DNA from: Methanobacteriota archaeon
GTDB taxonomy: Archaea > Thermoplasmatota > DTKX01 > GCA-020343715
DNA length: 13,175 bases
Assembly: GCA_030594725.1 (NCBI GenBank)
Contig: JAUVEQ010000034.1
Location: 1 to 13,175, forward strand
Direction: 5' to 3'
Shown piece after piece: positions 1-5,336 of the stretch. How positions within the stretch are numbered: the stretch's first letter is position 1; each line of letters begins with the position of its first letter. The notes beneath the pieces are model-generated. The model did not search any database, was not told the origin of the DNA, and was given only the letters and a program-made list of their open reading frames with translations. The position numbers were made by a program, and so were the translations under genes.

Positions 1-302
1 AGGTAGTTGCCCAGCGTCTTGAAGCAGGGGATGTCCACATCGATGAGACCCGCCCGTTTGAACATCCGGAGCAGGCCGATGGTCCTGCGGAGGGACTTGT
101 CGAAGTATTGCTTGACGACGAGGCAGACCAGGATGTCGTAGAGTCTGGCCGGGGGCCTTCCGGTCCCCTGCCACAGGGTGTCCCTGTCCAGGACCGCCTC
201 GACGGCCCCGGGGAGGCAGGCGAGGAACATGGGTATCTCGTTCTCCTGGACGAGATTGTACAACGCCTCGTCTCGTGGGTACCGTCTCTTCCTGCATCCC
301 AT
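1..302 (-). CDS. DDE transposase, N-terminal part (runs off left edge)
   Basis: Reading the minus strand from the ATG at 302 gives an open frame to the left edge, starting MGCRKRRYPRDEALYN and containing GRPPARLYDILVCLV, then SLRRTIGLLR, and ending in PCFKTLGNYL. A basic start, a 'GRPP.R...' linker, a hydrophobic helix, an 'S.RR..G.LR' helix and a 'P...TL...L' strand is the layout seen in N-terminal regions of IS5-like archaeal DDE transposases. The catalytic DDE residues would lie beyond the window, so intactness is unknown. A second in-frame ATG lies at 320. I prefer 302 because the AT-rich box at 322-337 is about 26 nt upstream, fitting a leaderless message. It is divergent from the gene at 359. 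Family assignment is by motif memory, not a search. Confidence 0.6.
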   Translation of the reverse strand, partial: MGCRKRRYPRDEALYNLVQENEIPMFLACLPGAVEAVLDRDTLWQGTGRPPARLYDILVCLVVKQYFDKSLRRTIGLLRMFKRAGLIDVDIPCFKTLGNY

Positions 303-321
303 CTTGATTGCAATGGGCATG

Positions 322-337
322 CGTATATGTAAATATG
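322..337. promoter_or_regulatory. Shared AT-rich divergent promoter box
   Basis: The stretch GTATATGTAAATATG is near-palindromic and lies about 26 nt from the start codon of both flanking genes (ATG at 359 on plus, ATG at 302 on minus). That is the spacing of an archaeal TATA box from the first base of a leaderless transcript, so a single box could serve both directions. Confidence 0.5.
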
Positions 338-355
338 ACTAGAAGCCATTCTAGT
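338..355. repeat. Inverted repeat, operator-like
   Basis: ACTAGAA-GCCA-TTCTAGT is a perfect 7-bp inverted repeat with a 4-nt spacer. It lies between the TATA-like box and the start codon of the gene at 359, where a bound repressor would block transcription initiation. An operator role is inferred from position only. Confidence 0.45.
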
Positions 356-358
356 TAG

Positions 359-667
359 ATGGGCAGCGTGGGCAAGATAATCGTGTTCAAACTCGCGGCA
401 ACGAACGACAGCTCCTCGATGAAGAAGTTCTGCAGGCAGTTCTACGGATACCTGGACCGGTCGTGCAACTACAGGTACCAGTACCGGAGGAGGGGCCTCC
501 TGGACGAGCACCCCCACCTCAAGCTCCAGCGGGGGGTTCTCGTCGTCAGGAAGGAGGACGCCGAGCCGATCCTCTCCTTCCTCGAGTCATACAACGCTGA
601 GATATTCGCAAGAGATATCACCCTCCAGGAGGAGGACGAGGAGCAGTTGAGGGTAAAAGGGGATTGA
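359..667 (+). CDS. Small basic protein of unknown function (102 aa)
   Basis: I do not recognise the family. The protein is compact and looks folded: a beta-strand start (KIIVFKL), a central segment rich in Arg and Tyr (FYGYLDRSCNYRYQYRRRGL), then a likely beta-strand (RGVLVVRKEDAEPIL), a helix and an acidic tail (QEEDEEQL). The Arg/Tyr patch could contact nucleic acid, but that is a guess. The ATG is about 26 nt downstream of a TATA-like box, which suggests a leaderless message, and no Shine-Dalgarno sequence is visible. It is divergent from a transposase fragment, and its 3' end overlaps the decayed tail of the convergent D5 open frame by about 50 bp, so it may be a gene of the same element. 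The regular strand/helix pattern favours a real gene. Confidence 0.65.
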   Translation: MGSVGKIIVFKLAATNDSSSMKKFCRQFYGYLDRSCNYRYQYRRRGLLDEHPHLKLQRGVLVVRKEDAEPILSFLESYNAEIFARDITLQEEDEEQLRVKGD

Positions 668-1664
668 GGTAACGACGGGGCTGGATGATGGCCTCGTCCC
701 ATTTGATCATGCCTTCAGAACTTTTTACACACTGCCGATTTACTTCATAATTCTTTGGATTCAATCGCGTGAAAAGTCTTTCACAATTATGTATTGGACA
801 CTGAAGTGCCCCGATGAACTTGACCTTCCCGTTGCGACCCGAACCATACAGGACGAACAGACACTCCTCACCCACGTCTCCCGTCAAAGCGTATCCGGCG
901 ATCCTTCGGAGGAAGCCGACCAGGGATCGATCCCCATTCGCCCACCTATGGAGACACGAGGACCATAGGTCGGACTCCATCTCAGGGTCGAATTCGGCGG
1001 GTGATATCTTGGTGATGAGATCTCCCGGTTCGTGCGGGCGGAGCTCGCCCGTCCTGAGGTCGAGGGTCCCGTTCTGGCAGTTGAAGAGCCAATGGTCCGT
1101 GTCGAGATCCTCCGGTTGGACAGGGACTCCCGGCTCGGTGGAGGCCAATGTCACCATCGCCCGGAGTCTGACCTCACCCTCGGAGACGAGTGCGTGGCTG
1201 ATCAAGGCCTTTCTGTCTGCATCATCGATCATATCCAAGGCCTTGGCATAGATTGCCACGACCACGTCCTTGGCCAGAGAATAGATTCGCCCATCCTCGT
1301 CCCTCCTCCAGAACTTCCCACTCCAGATGAGCCAGCATTTCCACGGATGACAGTATCGAATCACTCTTCCGAACTTGGCGATAAGCCTCTTGGCGTTACC
1401 CAAATCGGTCCGGTGTGCGTCGTTGACTCCGGGACCACCAATCATTGGGTCCCGATCCTCATCGCAATCCTCAGGAGCGGAGGGCCGGGGTTGTTCCTCC
1501 TTCAACAACGATCTACACTCCGTGCAGATCCCCTTCCAAACCTTGGAGGAGCCCCGGCCCTGGGTTGTCCACCTCTTCCCCTTCTTGGTCTGCCTGCACT
1601 TGGGACTGGTGAACTCATCCCCAGCCTCCCTAGGCGCCGTTGCGCCGGCGGTCATGCGACCCAC
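618..1664 (-). pseudogene. D5-type primase/helicase, truncated at Walker A
   Basis: The 348-codon frame from the GTG at 1664 has the D5 N-terminal signature: RTDLGNAKRLIAKFG (residues 85-99), IRYCHPWKCWLIW (102-114), the strongly conserved FNCQNGTLDLRTGEL (194-208), and GYALTGD leading into a P-loop, YGSGRNGK (273-280). D5 proteins are superfamily-3 helicases that open DNA at virus and plasmid origins. The residue after the P-loop lysine should be Ser or Thr but is Val281. KFIGAL may still be homologous; beyond about base 805 nothing resembles the family, so Walker B and the rest of the ATPase are missing. The frame is also open upstream of the GTG back to 1760 and encodes a CRAC motif there. 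With CTEC (47-50) this suggests a zinc-binding N-terminus whose true start lies further upstream. It is most likely a dead gene. Confidence 0.75.
713..806. other. AT-rich island at the D5 break, bounded by CTTCAG/CTGAAG
   Basis: Base composition drops sharply to AT-rich between the high-GC flanks. The stretch begins with CTTCAG (713-718) and ends with its complement CTGAAG (801-806), right where D5 homology stops. Inside is GTGAAA-AGTC-TTTCAC (769-784), a perfect 6-bp inverted repeat with a 4-nt spacer. It could be intergenic DNA joined to the D5 gene by deletion, or a tiny insertion. No target duplication is visible and no D5 homology resumes on the far side, so I favour the deletion junction. 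Confidence 0.35.
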
Positions 1665-1822
1665 CCCCTTGCAGGCTCTGCAAAAAGGTGAGGTCCCGTC
1701 GAACCCCGAGAGGCGGACCTGTCCATCAAGGTGATTTGGCTCACCACTCTGGCGGAGGCGTTAAATCCATCATCATGGTGAGCCTGGGGCTTATGGGGCC
1801 CCGATGAGAGTGGCCTCGTCAT
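1652..1822 (-). pseudogene. Probable 5' fragment of the D5 gene, frameshifted
   Basis: A 56-codon frame starts at the ATG at 1822 behind an excellent Shine-Dalgarno sequence and overlaps the upstream extension of the D5 frame in another phase. The D5 frame has no ATG of its own and is open back to a TAA at 1763-1761, encoding LDGQVRLSGFDG and CRACK before its first GTG. The simplest reading is that translation began at 1822 and one indel between about 1763 and 1690 split the gene. ATG-GTG repeats around 1768-1777 are a plausible slippage site. The alternative is a genuine short peptide, or chance openness in GC-rich DNA. Confidence 0.4.
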
Positions 1823-1832
1823 GACCACCTCC
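1823..1832 (-). promoter_or_regulatory. Near-perfect Shine-Dalgarno sequence
   Basis: GGAGGTGGTC directly precedes the ATG at 1822 on the minus strand. It matches the complement of this organism's own 16S 3' end (GGAGGTGATC, seen at 7092-7101) in 9 of 10 bases. This supports 1822 as a real former translation start. Confidence 0.55.
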
Positions 1833-1900
1833 CGATAACTTCCTCCAAGTGTCCCTCGATGAAATCGGGCTCGGGCTCAGATTCCCGGCTTAACAATTTC

Positions 1901-1916
1901 GCATACTCGCGTATGC
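1901..1916. repeat. Inverted repeat with 4-nt spacer
   Basis: GCATAC-TCGC-GTATGC is a perfect 6-bp inverted repeat with a 4-nt spacer. It lies about 80 bp upstream of the probable former D5 start (ATG at 1822) and 65 bp beyond the tRNA-Lys 3' end. It may be a regulator site or part of an old attachment region. Nothing else is recognised in 1833-1981. Confidence 0.4.
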
Positions 1917-1981
1917 CGTTTTGCCATGAGCGCCTTGCTCGCTGTTTTACTTCGTGAGAAACTGGCGCGAGCCAAGGGGAT

Positions 1982-2058
1982 TGGCGGGCCTGAAGGGATT
2001 CGAACCCCTGGCCGATCGGTTAAGAGCCGATCGCTCTACCTAGCTGAGCTACAGGCCC
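1982..2058 (-). tRNA. tRNA-Lys (anticodon CUU), CCA encoded
   Basis: The minus strand folds as a complete cloverleaf. The acceptor stem is GGGCCTG/CAGGCCC, the D arm contains TAGCTCAGCTAGGTAGAGC, and the anticodon stem ATCGG/CCGAT encloses loop CTCTTAA, giving anticodon CTT. The T arm is AGGGG-TTCGAAT-CCCTT, the discriminator is G at 1985, and CCA is encoded at 1984-1982. There is no intron. It reads lysine AAG codons. Its 3' end faces the decayed element on the left, so it is the likely integration site. The gene itself is intact, as expected when an element regenerates the tRNA end it enters. Confidence 0.95.
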
Positions 2059-2085
2059 GTCGGGCTGGCGCGGTATTAGACATGT

Positions 2086-2102
2086 GGTTCTTAAGTCTTT
2101 CG
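2086..2102 (-). promoter_or_regulatory. Probable tRNA-Lys promoter
   Basis: On the minus strand CGAAAG-ACTTAAG resembles a BRE followed by a weak TATA box. It lies about 35 nt upstream of the mature tRNA 5' end, leaving a short 5' leader of under 10 nt for RNase P. Confidence 0.4.
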
Positions 2103-2143
2103 AATTGGCCGTTCGGTGGGTCCCGAGCATACTCCGCAACAAG

Positions 2144-2157
2144 TTTTATATTTAAAT
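2144..2157 (+). promoter_or_regulatory. TATA box of artA
   Basis: TTTTATATTTAAAT is a strong archaeal TATA sequence about 30 nt upstream of the ATG at 2183. No Shine-Dalgarno motif stands before that ATG, so the transcript is probably leaderless or nearly so. Confidence 0.6.
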
Positions 2158-2182
2158 GGTGACTTAGGCGGTTTAGATAGCG

Positions 2183-3202
2183 ATGGCCCTCACTCCCATT
2201 CTTATCAATATTGCCCTCTTCGGAGGCCTGTTCGCCCTAGCCGCGGGCTACTTGTGGGTGGACCGGAGGGCCCATCTGCTGCGTATCCTTGGCTCGCTGT
2301 TGTTGGCCGCATTCTTCATATACGAGGTCTTCCGGATCATCGAAGAGGGCAAGGACGTTTGGAACGTCACCTTCACCGCGATAGCGGCCCCGGTCTTCAT
2401 CTTCGTGGCCTGGCAGGAGTACCTCTCCTACCTTTGGGACGAGGAGAACGACAGCCTCAAGTGGATCGTGGGCACAGCCTTCATAGCGGGCCTCATCTAC
2501 TATTCGTTCGACCGGATCCCGGCCCTGACCGCGGCGATCACCTGGGTGACCGCAGCCGAGAGCATCTGGATGGGCCAGATGTTCGGCTATGGTTGGGACA
2601 TGACGGTGGGGGAGATCTTCTGGGGACCCGACCACATATCGGTGGACATCGTGAACGCCAACGTGCGCATCATCCTCGCCTGCACGGGCATCGAGGCCAT
2701 CGTCATATTCGTCGGGGCCATCTACGCAACGCAGATGGTACGAGACCCGTGGGCGGTCCTTCGCAACCCCAACAAGCCCCGTTTGCTCAGGTTGCGCTCC
2801 ATGTCCCAGAAGGAAAGGACGGCCAGGGCACTGCTCATCACCATCTCCGTCATCTGGGTCGGCAACCTCCTCCGCAACGTGATGATAATCTACCTGGTGG
2901 ACGAGAGGGGCATGGACTTCGAGTTCGTCCACAGCGACATCGGAAAGACCATGAGCTTCATCATCCTGTTGGCCCTCGCATTCGTCACGTTCAACCTCAT
3001 CCCCGAGATGCTTGACAACATAAGCGGCATCATCGACCTGGTCAACCGCAAGTCCCCCGAGGAACGTCGCCAGGAGGAACTCGAGCGCCAGAAGGAGATG
3101 GAGGAGGAGAAGGAGGACGGTGACGCGAAGGGCGACACAGCTGAAGCTGACCCTTCGGAATCTGATACATCCTTGGAGACCGAGGAGCCCATCGGTCCAT
3201 AG
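2183..3202 (+). CDS. artA: Archaeosortase A
   Basis: Integral membrane cysteine transpeptidase-like enzyme that processes surface proteins with a C-terminal PGF-CTERM sorting tail and couples them to the archaeal envelope. The 339-residue protein has multiple hydrophobic spans (about 5-23, 33-50, 64-82, 94-112, 160-182, 215-238, 252-273). It carries the three family motifs in order: ACTGIEAIVIFVGAI with candidate catalytic Cys167, NLLRN with Arg231, and HSDIGKT with His250. A charged, mostly acidic tail (about 288-339) is unusual for the core family and probably cytosolic. The start follows a TATA box with leaderless spacing. It stands alone, converging on the next gene with only 2 bp between the stops. 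No PGF-CTERM substrate is encoded in the window: the giant surface protein on the right ends in cytosolic domains. Confidence 0.85.
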   Translation: MALTPILINIALFGGLFALAAGYLWVDRRAHLLRILGSLLLAAFFIYEVFRIIEEGKDVWNVTFTAIAAPVFIFVAWQEYLSYLWDEENDSLKWIVGTAFIAGLIYYSFDRIPALTAAITWVTAAESIWMGQMFGYGWDMTVGEIFWGPDHISVDIVNANVRIILACTGIEAIVIFVGAIYATQMVRDPWAVLRNPNKPRLLRLRSMSQKERTARALLITISVIWVGNLLRNVMIIYLVDERGMDFEFVHSDIGKTMSFIILLALAFVTFNLIPEMLDNISGIIDLVNRKSPEERRQEELERQKEMEEEKEDGDAKGDTAEADPSESDTSLETEEPIGP

Positions 3203-3204
3203 GG

Positions 3205-3576
3205 TCAACCCAGGAAGACCTCTCTACCCCTCATCTCGGTGGCGGTCCGACGTGAATCACTCCGGAGCCTGACGATGGCGATCGGTCTGTCGAGGGTTCC
3301 CACGATGACCTCGACCTTTCCCAGGGTCTGTCCCCTGGGAGTGTACACCTCTGCTCCCCGACCATATATCAGCTTCTCGGCGGTGCTGAGGTAGAGGGGA
3401 TCGAGGTCGACCCGGAGCTTGCCGTCCAGGCCAAGATCGCCCGCGAGGCCCCTGGCCATGACCTCCCGCTTGACGGTGTGATCCTTCCGGGTCCTGTGTG
3501 GCCGTCGCTTCGGGGGGGCGCCCTTGTATCGATCGCCCCCCTTCTTCCATTGGCCGCGCCTCGAGGACTGCTTCAT
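3205..3576 (-). CDS. Small basic beta-barrel protein, Gar1-like
   Basis: The 123-residue protein has a very basic, disordered N-terminus (residues 1-45, rich in Lys, Arg and Gly) and a C-terminal beta region: GAEVYTPRGQTLGKVEVIVG, TLDRPIAIVRL, then RGREVFLG. The pattern 'VY...G..LGKV..I.G....P...V' followed by a final 'G.EV(L/F)' strand resembles Gar1, the H/ACA RNP subunit that helps pseudouridylate rRNA. The match is partial: the usual FGPV motif reads VGTL, so a PRC-barrel-type protein is the alternative. The frame is open to 3735, but I place the start at the ATG at 3576 because a TATA box lies 29 nt upstream and the longer N-terminus has no homologous look. It converges on artA and is divergent from the TPR gene. 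Confidence 0.55.
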   Translation of the reverse strand: MKQSSRRGQWKKGGDRYKGAPPKRRPHRTRKDHTVKREVMARGLAGDLGLDGKLRVDLDPLYLSTAEKLIYGRGAEVYTPRGQTLGKVEVIVGTLDRPIAIVRLRSDSRRTATEMRGREVFLG

Positions 3577-3599
3577 CGAGGAGCGCGAGGGGGGTTGTC

Positions 3600-3616
3600 G
3601 GATATAAGCATTTTCA
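3600..3616 (-). promoter_or_regulatory. TATA box for the Gar1-like gene
   Basis: On the minus strand TGAAAATGCTTATATCC has an A-rich BRE-like stretch followed by CTTATATC (3608-3601). Its centre is about 29 nt from the ATG at 3576, giving a leaderless message and deciding the start of that gene. Confidence 0.6.
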
Positions 3617-3644
3617 CACCCACCCTCCGACCCTCGAGAACCGA

Positions 3645-3667
3645 TGTAGCCAGACATCCTGGCTACA
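3645..3667. repeat. Perfect 9-bp inverted repeat between divergent promoters
   Basis: TGTAGCCAG-ACATC-CTGGCTACA has perfect 9-bp arms and a 5-nt spacer. It sits between the two divergent TATA boxes (3601-3608 and 3694-3706), upstream of both, where an activator or shared regulator would bind. It is outside both predicted transcripts, so an RNA hairpin role is unlikely. Confidence 0.55.
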
Positions 3668-3693
3668 CAGAGGAGACGGGCAACAATTGCCGT

Positions 3694-3706
3694 AATTATA
3701 TATATG
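3694..3706 (+). promoter_or_regulatory. TATA box for the TPR membrane protein
   Basis: AATTATATATATG is a strong TATA sequence. Initiation about 26 nt on, near 3727, leaves a leader of roughly 20 nt that contains GGTGGA (3739-3744), a modest Shine-Dalgarno match just before the ATG at 3750. Confidence 0.6.
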
Positions 3707-3749
3707 GTCCACCTCATTACTCGGAACAACACCAAGACGGTGGATAGCC

Positions 3750-5279
3750 ATGGTTGTGGGTGGCACTAAGATACTTACTGTCAAGCATAGCCGTCGCACT
3801 GCTCGGAAGGCACCGCTAACGGTGCTCCCAGTCCTAGCGGCGGTACCGCCCCAGAGAAATCCAGGCCAGGGCGATCAGCCACCGTCCGGCGTGCAACAGA
3901 CTTCTCCTCAACAGGTTGTGCCAGCGCAGCCTGCCGTTCCATCTCAACAACCGACCGCGGCGTCCTCGGCAGCCACCCACAACCGAATCGCCGCGGTCAC
4001 TCCACCCCCCGTCCAGGGGCAGGTCCAACCTGCTCCTGGCGGGGGAACTCAAGCTGCGGGGGCGCCCCCCGCAGCGACACCTCCCCCTGCGCTGCAGGGG
4101 ACCCCTGTTCCCCCCCAGGCTCCCACAACGACCGTGGACACGCTCATGCGGGAAGCGGCAGGCGCGGCAGGCGCGGGAGGTCCGACCAGGGAACCCCCCA
4201 AGAAGGAAAGGCGAAGGCGCGAGAGGCGAGAGCAGTCCCCGCTGGAGATGCAGAAGGGGGTCATCCGTCTCTCCTTCACCGTCATCGTCTTCATCACCAT
4301 CATCGGGTACGCCGGCCGGACGATGGCGAGGGAGTATCCAGCGAGCGAACTTTGGAACAACGAGTACGTGAGCGTCGTCGGGTTCTTCGCCTTCGCCGCC
4401 TCCGTGTTCCTCTTGATGAAGGCTTCCCGGGTCGGCCGGTTGACCAAGGAGCCGATGAGTCCCGCGGAGGCCAGCCGGCTACAGTACGTCAGCCTAGGCG
4501 GCTTCCTTCTATGGCTCGTGCCCTTCGTGGGTAGCTTCGGCTACTACTTCGGCATAGTGTTCCAGACGTCCAACATGCACTGGATCTTCTACGTGTTCGT
4601 GGGGGGTGGCATGCTGTCCATCCTCTACGGCCTCTCGGGGTCGAAGGAGAAGAGCTCGTTCTACAAGATCTTCATGTTCGGCGTCTACGGCATCTTGATG
4701 GCCACCATCCCGATGGCCCTGCCCGCCTTCGGGGACCTCCTCGCCTCCTCGTTCTGGTGGAGCGCCACCTTCATCCTCCTCTCGGTGGGCTTCATCTTCA
4801 TGGCGATGATGGTCCGGCAGATGAGGGCCGACCAGTACGCCCAGCTGGACACCGTCCTCGTGAAGGCGGACAAGGCGTTCGCATCCCGCCGGTTCGACGA
4901 GGCCCAGAAGTTCTACTCCGAGGCCATCACCCTCACCCACACCCTGTACTCGGACCAGGTGTTCTCGGGCAGGAACCCCCGGGATCGGGGAGGGGCTTCG
5001 ATACCCACGGAGTACTTCCGGCCGTGGATCGGGAAGGCGAAGTGCCTCGCCCTCACCGGCAAGCTGCGCAAGGCGCTTGCCATATACGACCTCATGCTCG
5101 AGGTCGACCCGGACAATCCCACGGTATGGTTCGACCGGGGCCGCATCCTGGTGGCGGAGAAGCGGTACGCTGAGGCGTACATCTCCTTCGACCGCGCCGT
5201 CAAGTTGGACCCCCGATTGGAGGAGGCCAAGAAGGCCCGCTCGGACGTGCTCGATGTCATCAGGAAGATGGCGGTCTGA
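3750..5279 (+). CDS. Membrane protein with disordered N-terminus and C-terminal TPRs
   Basis: No named family recognised. The 509 residues fall into four parts. Residues 1-20 are basic. Residues 30-150 are low-complexity, rich in Pro, Ala, Gln and Gly, and end in a highly charged KKERRRRERRE patch (151-161). About six hydrophobic segments follow (172-190, 206-224, 247-270, 277-294, 306-326, 335-355). The C-terminus (about 367-490) is TPR-like: FASRRFDEAQKFYSEAITL, LALTGKLRKALAIYDLMLEVDP and LVAEKRYAEAYISFDRAVKLDP, with a 25-residue loop between the first two. TPRs bind partner proteins, so this is probably a membrane scaffold, with the tail and the positive patch both cytosolic under the positive-inside rule. 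It has its own promoter and a 57-bp gap to the next gene. Confidence 0.8.
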   Translation: MVVGGTKILTVKHSRRTARKAPLTVLPVLAAVPPQRNPGQGDQPPSGVQQTSPQQVVPAQPAVPSQQPTAASSAATHNRIAAVTPPPVQGQVQPAPGGGTQAAGAPPAATPPPALQGTPVPPQAPTTTVDTLMREAAGAAGAGGPTREPPKKERRRRERREQSPLEMQKGVIRLSFTVIVFITIIGYAGRTMAREYPASELWNNEYVSVVGFFAFAASVFLLMKASRVGRLTKEPMSPAEASRLQYVSLGGFLLWLVPFVGSFGYYFGIVFQTSNMHWIFYVFVGGGMLSILYGLSGSKEKSSFYKIFMFGVYGILMATIPMALPAFGDLLASSFWWSATFILLSVGFIFMAMMVRQMRADQYAQLDTVLVKADKAFASRRFDEAQKFYSEAITLTHTLYSDQVFSGRNPRDRGGASIPTEYFRPWIGKAKCLALTGKLRKALAIYDLMLEVDPDNPTVWFDRGRILVAEKRYAEAYISFDRAVKLDPRLEEAKKARSDVLDVIRKMAV

Positions 5280-5300
5280 GGGTCCCTGAAGTCCCTCACC

Positions 5301-5316
5301 CGAAACTAGAAATATC
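5301..5316 (+). promoter_or_regulatory. Putative promoter of the HD-domain gene
   Basis: CGAAACTAGAAATATC looks like a BRE followed by a weak TATA box, centred about 24 nt before the GTG at 5337. No Shine-Dalgarno sequence precedes the GTG, so a leaderless message is likely. Confidence 0.4.
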
Positions 5317-5336
5317 GCAGTCCGCGATGTTCGCCC

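Larger units (their letters stand above)
1..1981. mobile_element. Remnant of an integrated element next to tRNA-Lys
   Basis: This region holds a transposase fragment, an unknown small gene and a broken D5-type replication helicase, and it ends at the 3' end of an intact tRNA-Lys gene. D5-family primase/helicases belong to viruses and plasmids, and archaeal integrating elements usually enter at tRNA genes, leaving a copy of the tRNA 3' end at the far side. I see no integrase gene and no second copy of the tRNA 3' end in this window, so the far boundary, if any, lies left of position 1. Treating the whole stretch as one element is inference; it may be several independent insertions. Confidence 0.5.

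Noticed and set aside
1032..1691. Plus-strand 219-codon frame opposite the D5 fragment
   Set aside because: The minus strand carries recognisable D5 motifs at the same bases; the plus frame shows none.
1926..2162. Plus-strand open frame with GGPEGIRTPGR and similar peptides
   Set aside because: It is antisense to tRNA-Lys. This peptide type is a well-known false protein derived from tRNA complements.
2237..3208. Minus-strand 323-codon frame opposite artA, and a plus-strand 299-codon frame overlapping it from 2116
   Set aside because: Both are rich in His, Arg, Gly and Asp without domains, whereas the artA frame has all catalytic motifs.
3577..3735. N-terminal extension of the Gar1-like gene to 3735
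   Set aside because: The extension crosses the gene's own TATA box and the 9-bp inverted repeat, and a leaderless start at 3576 fits the promoter better.
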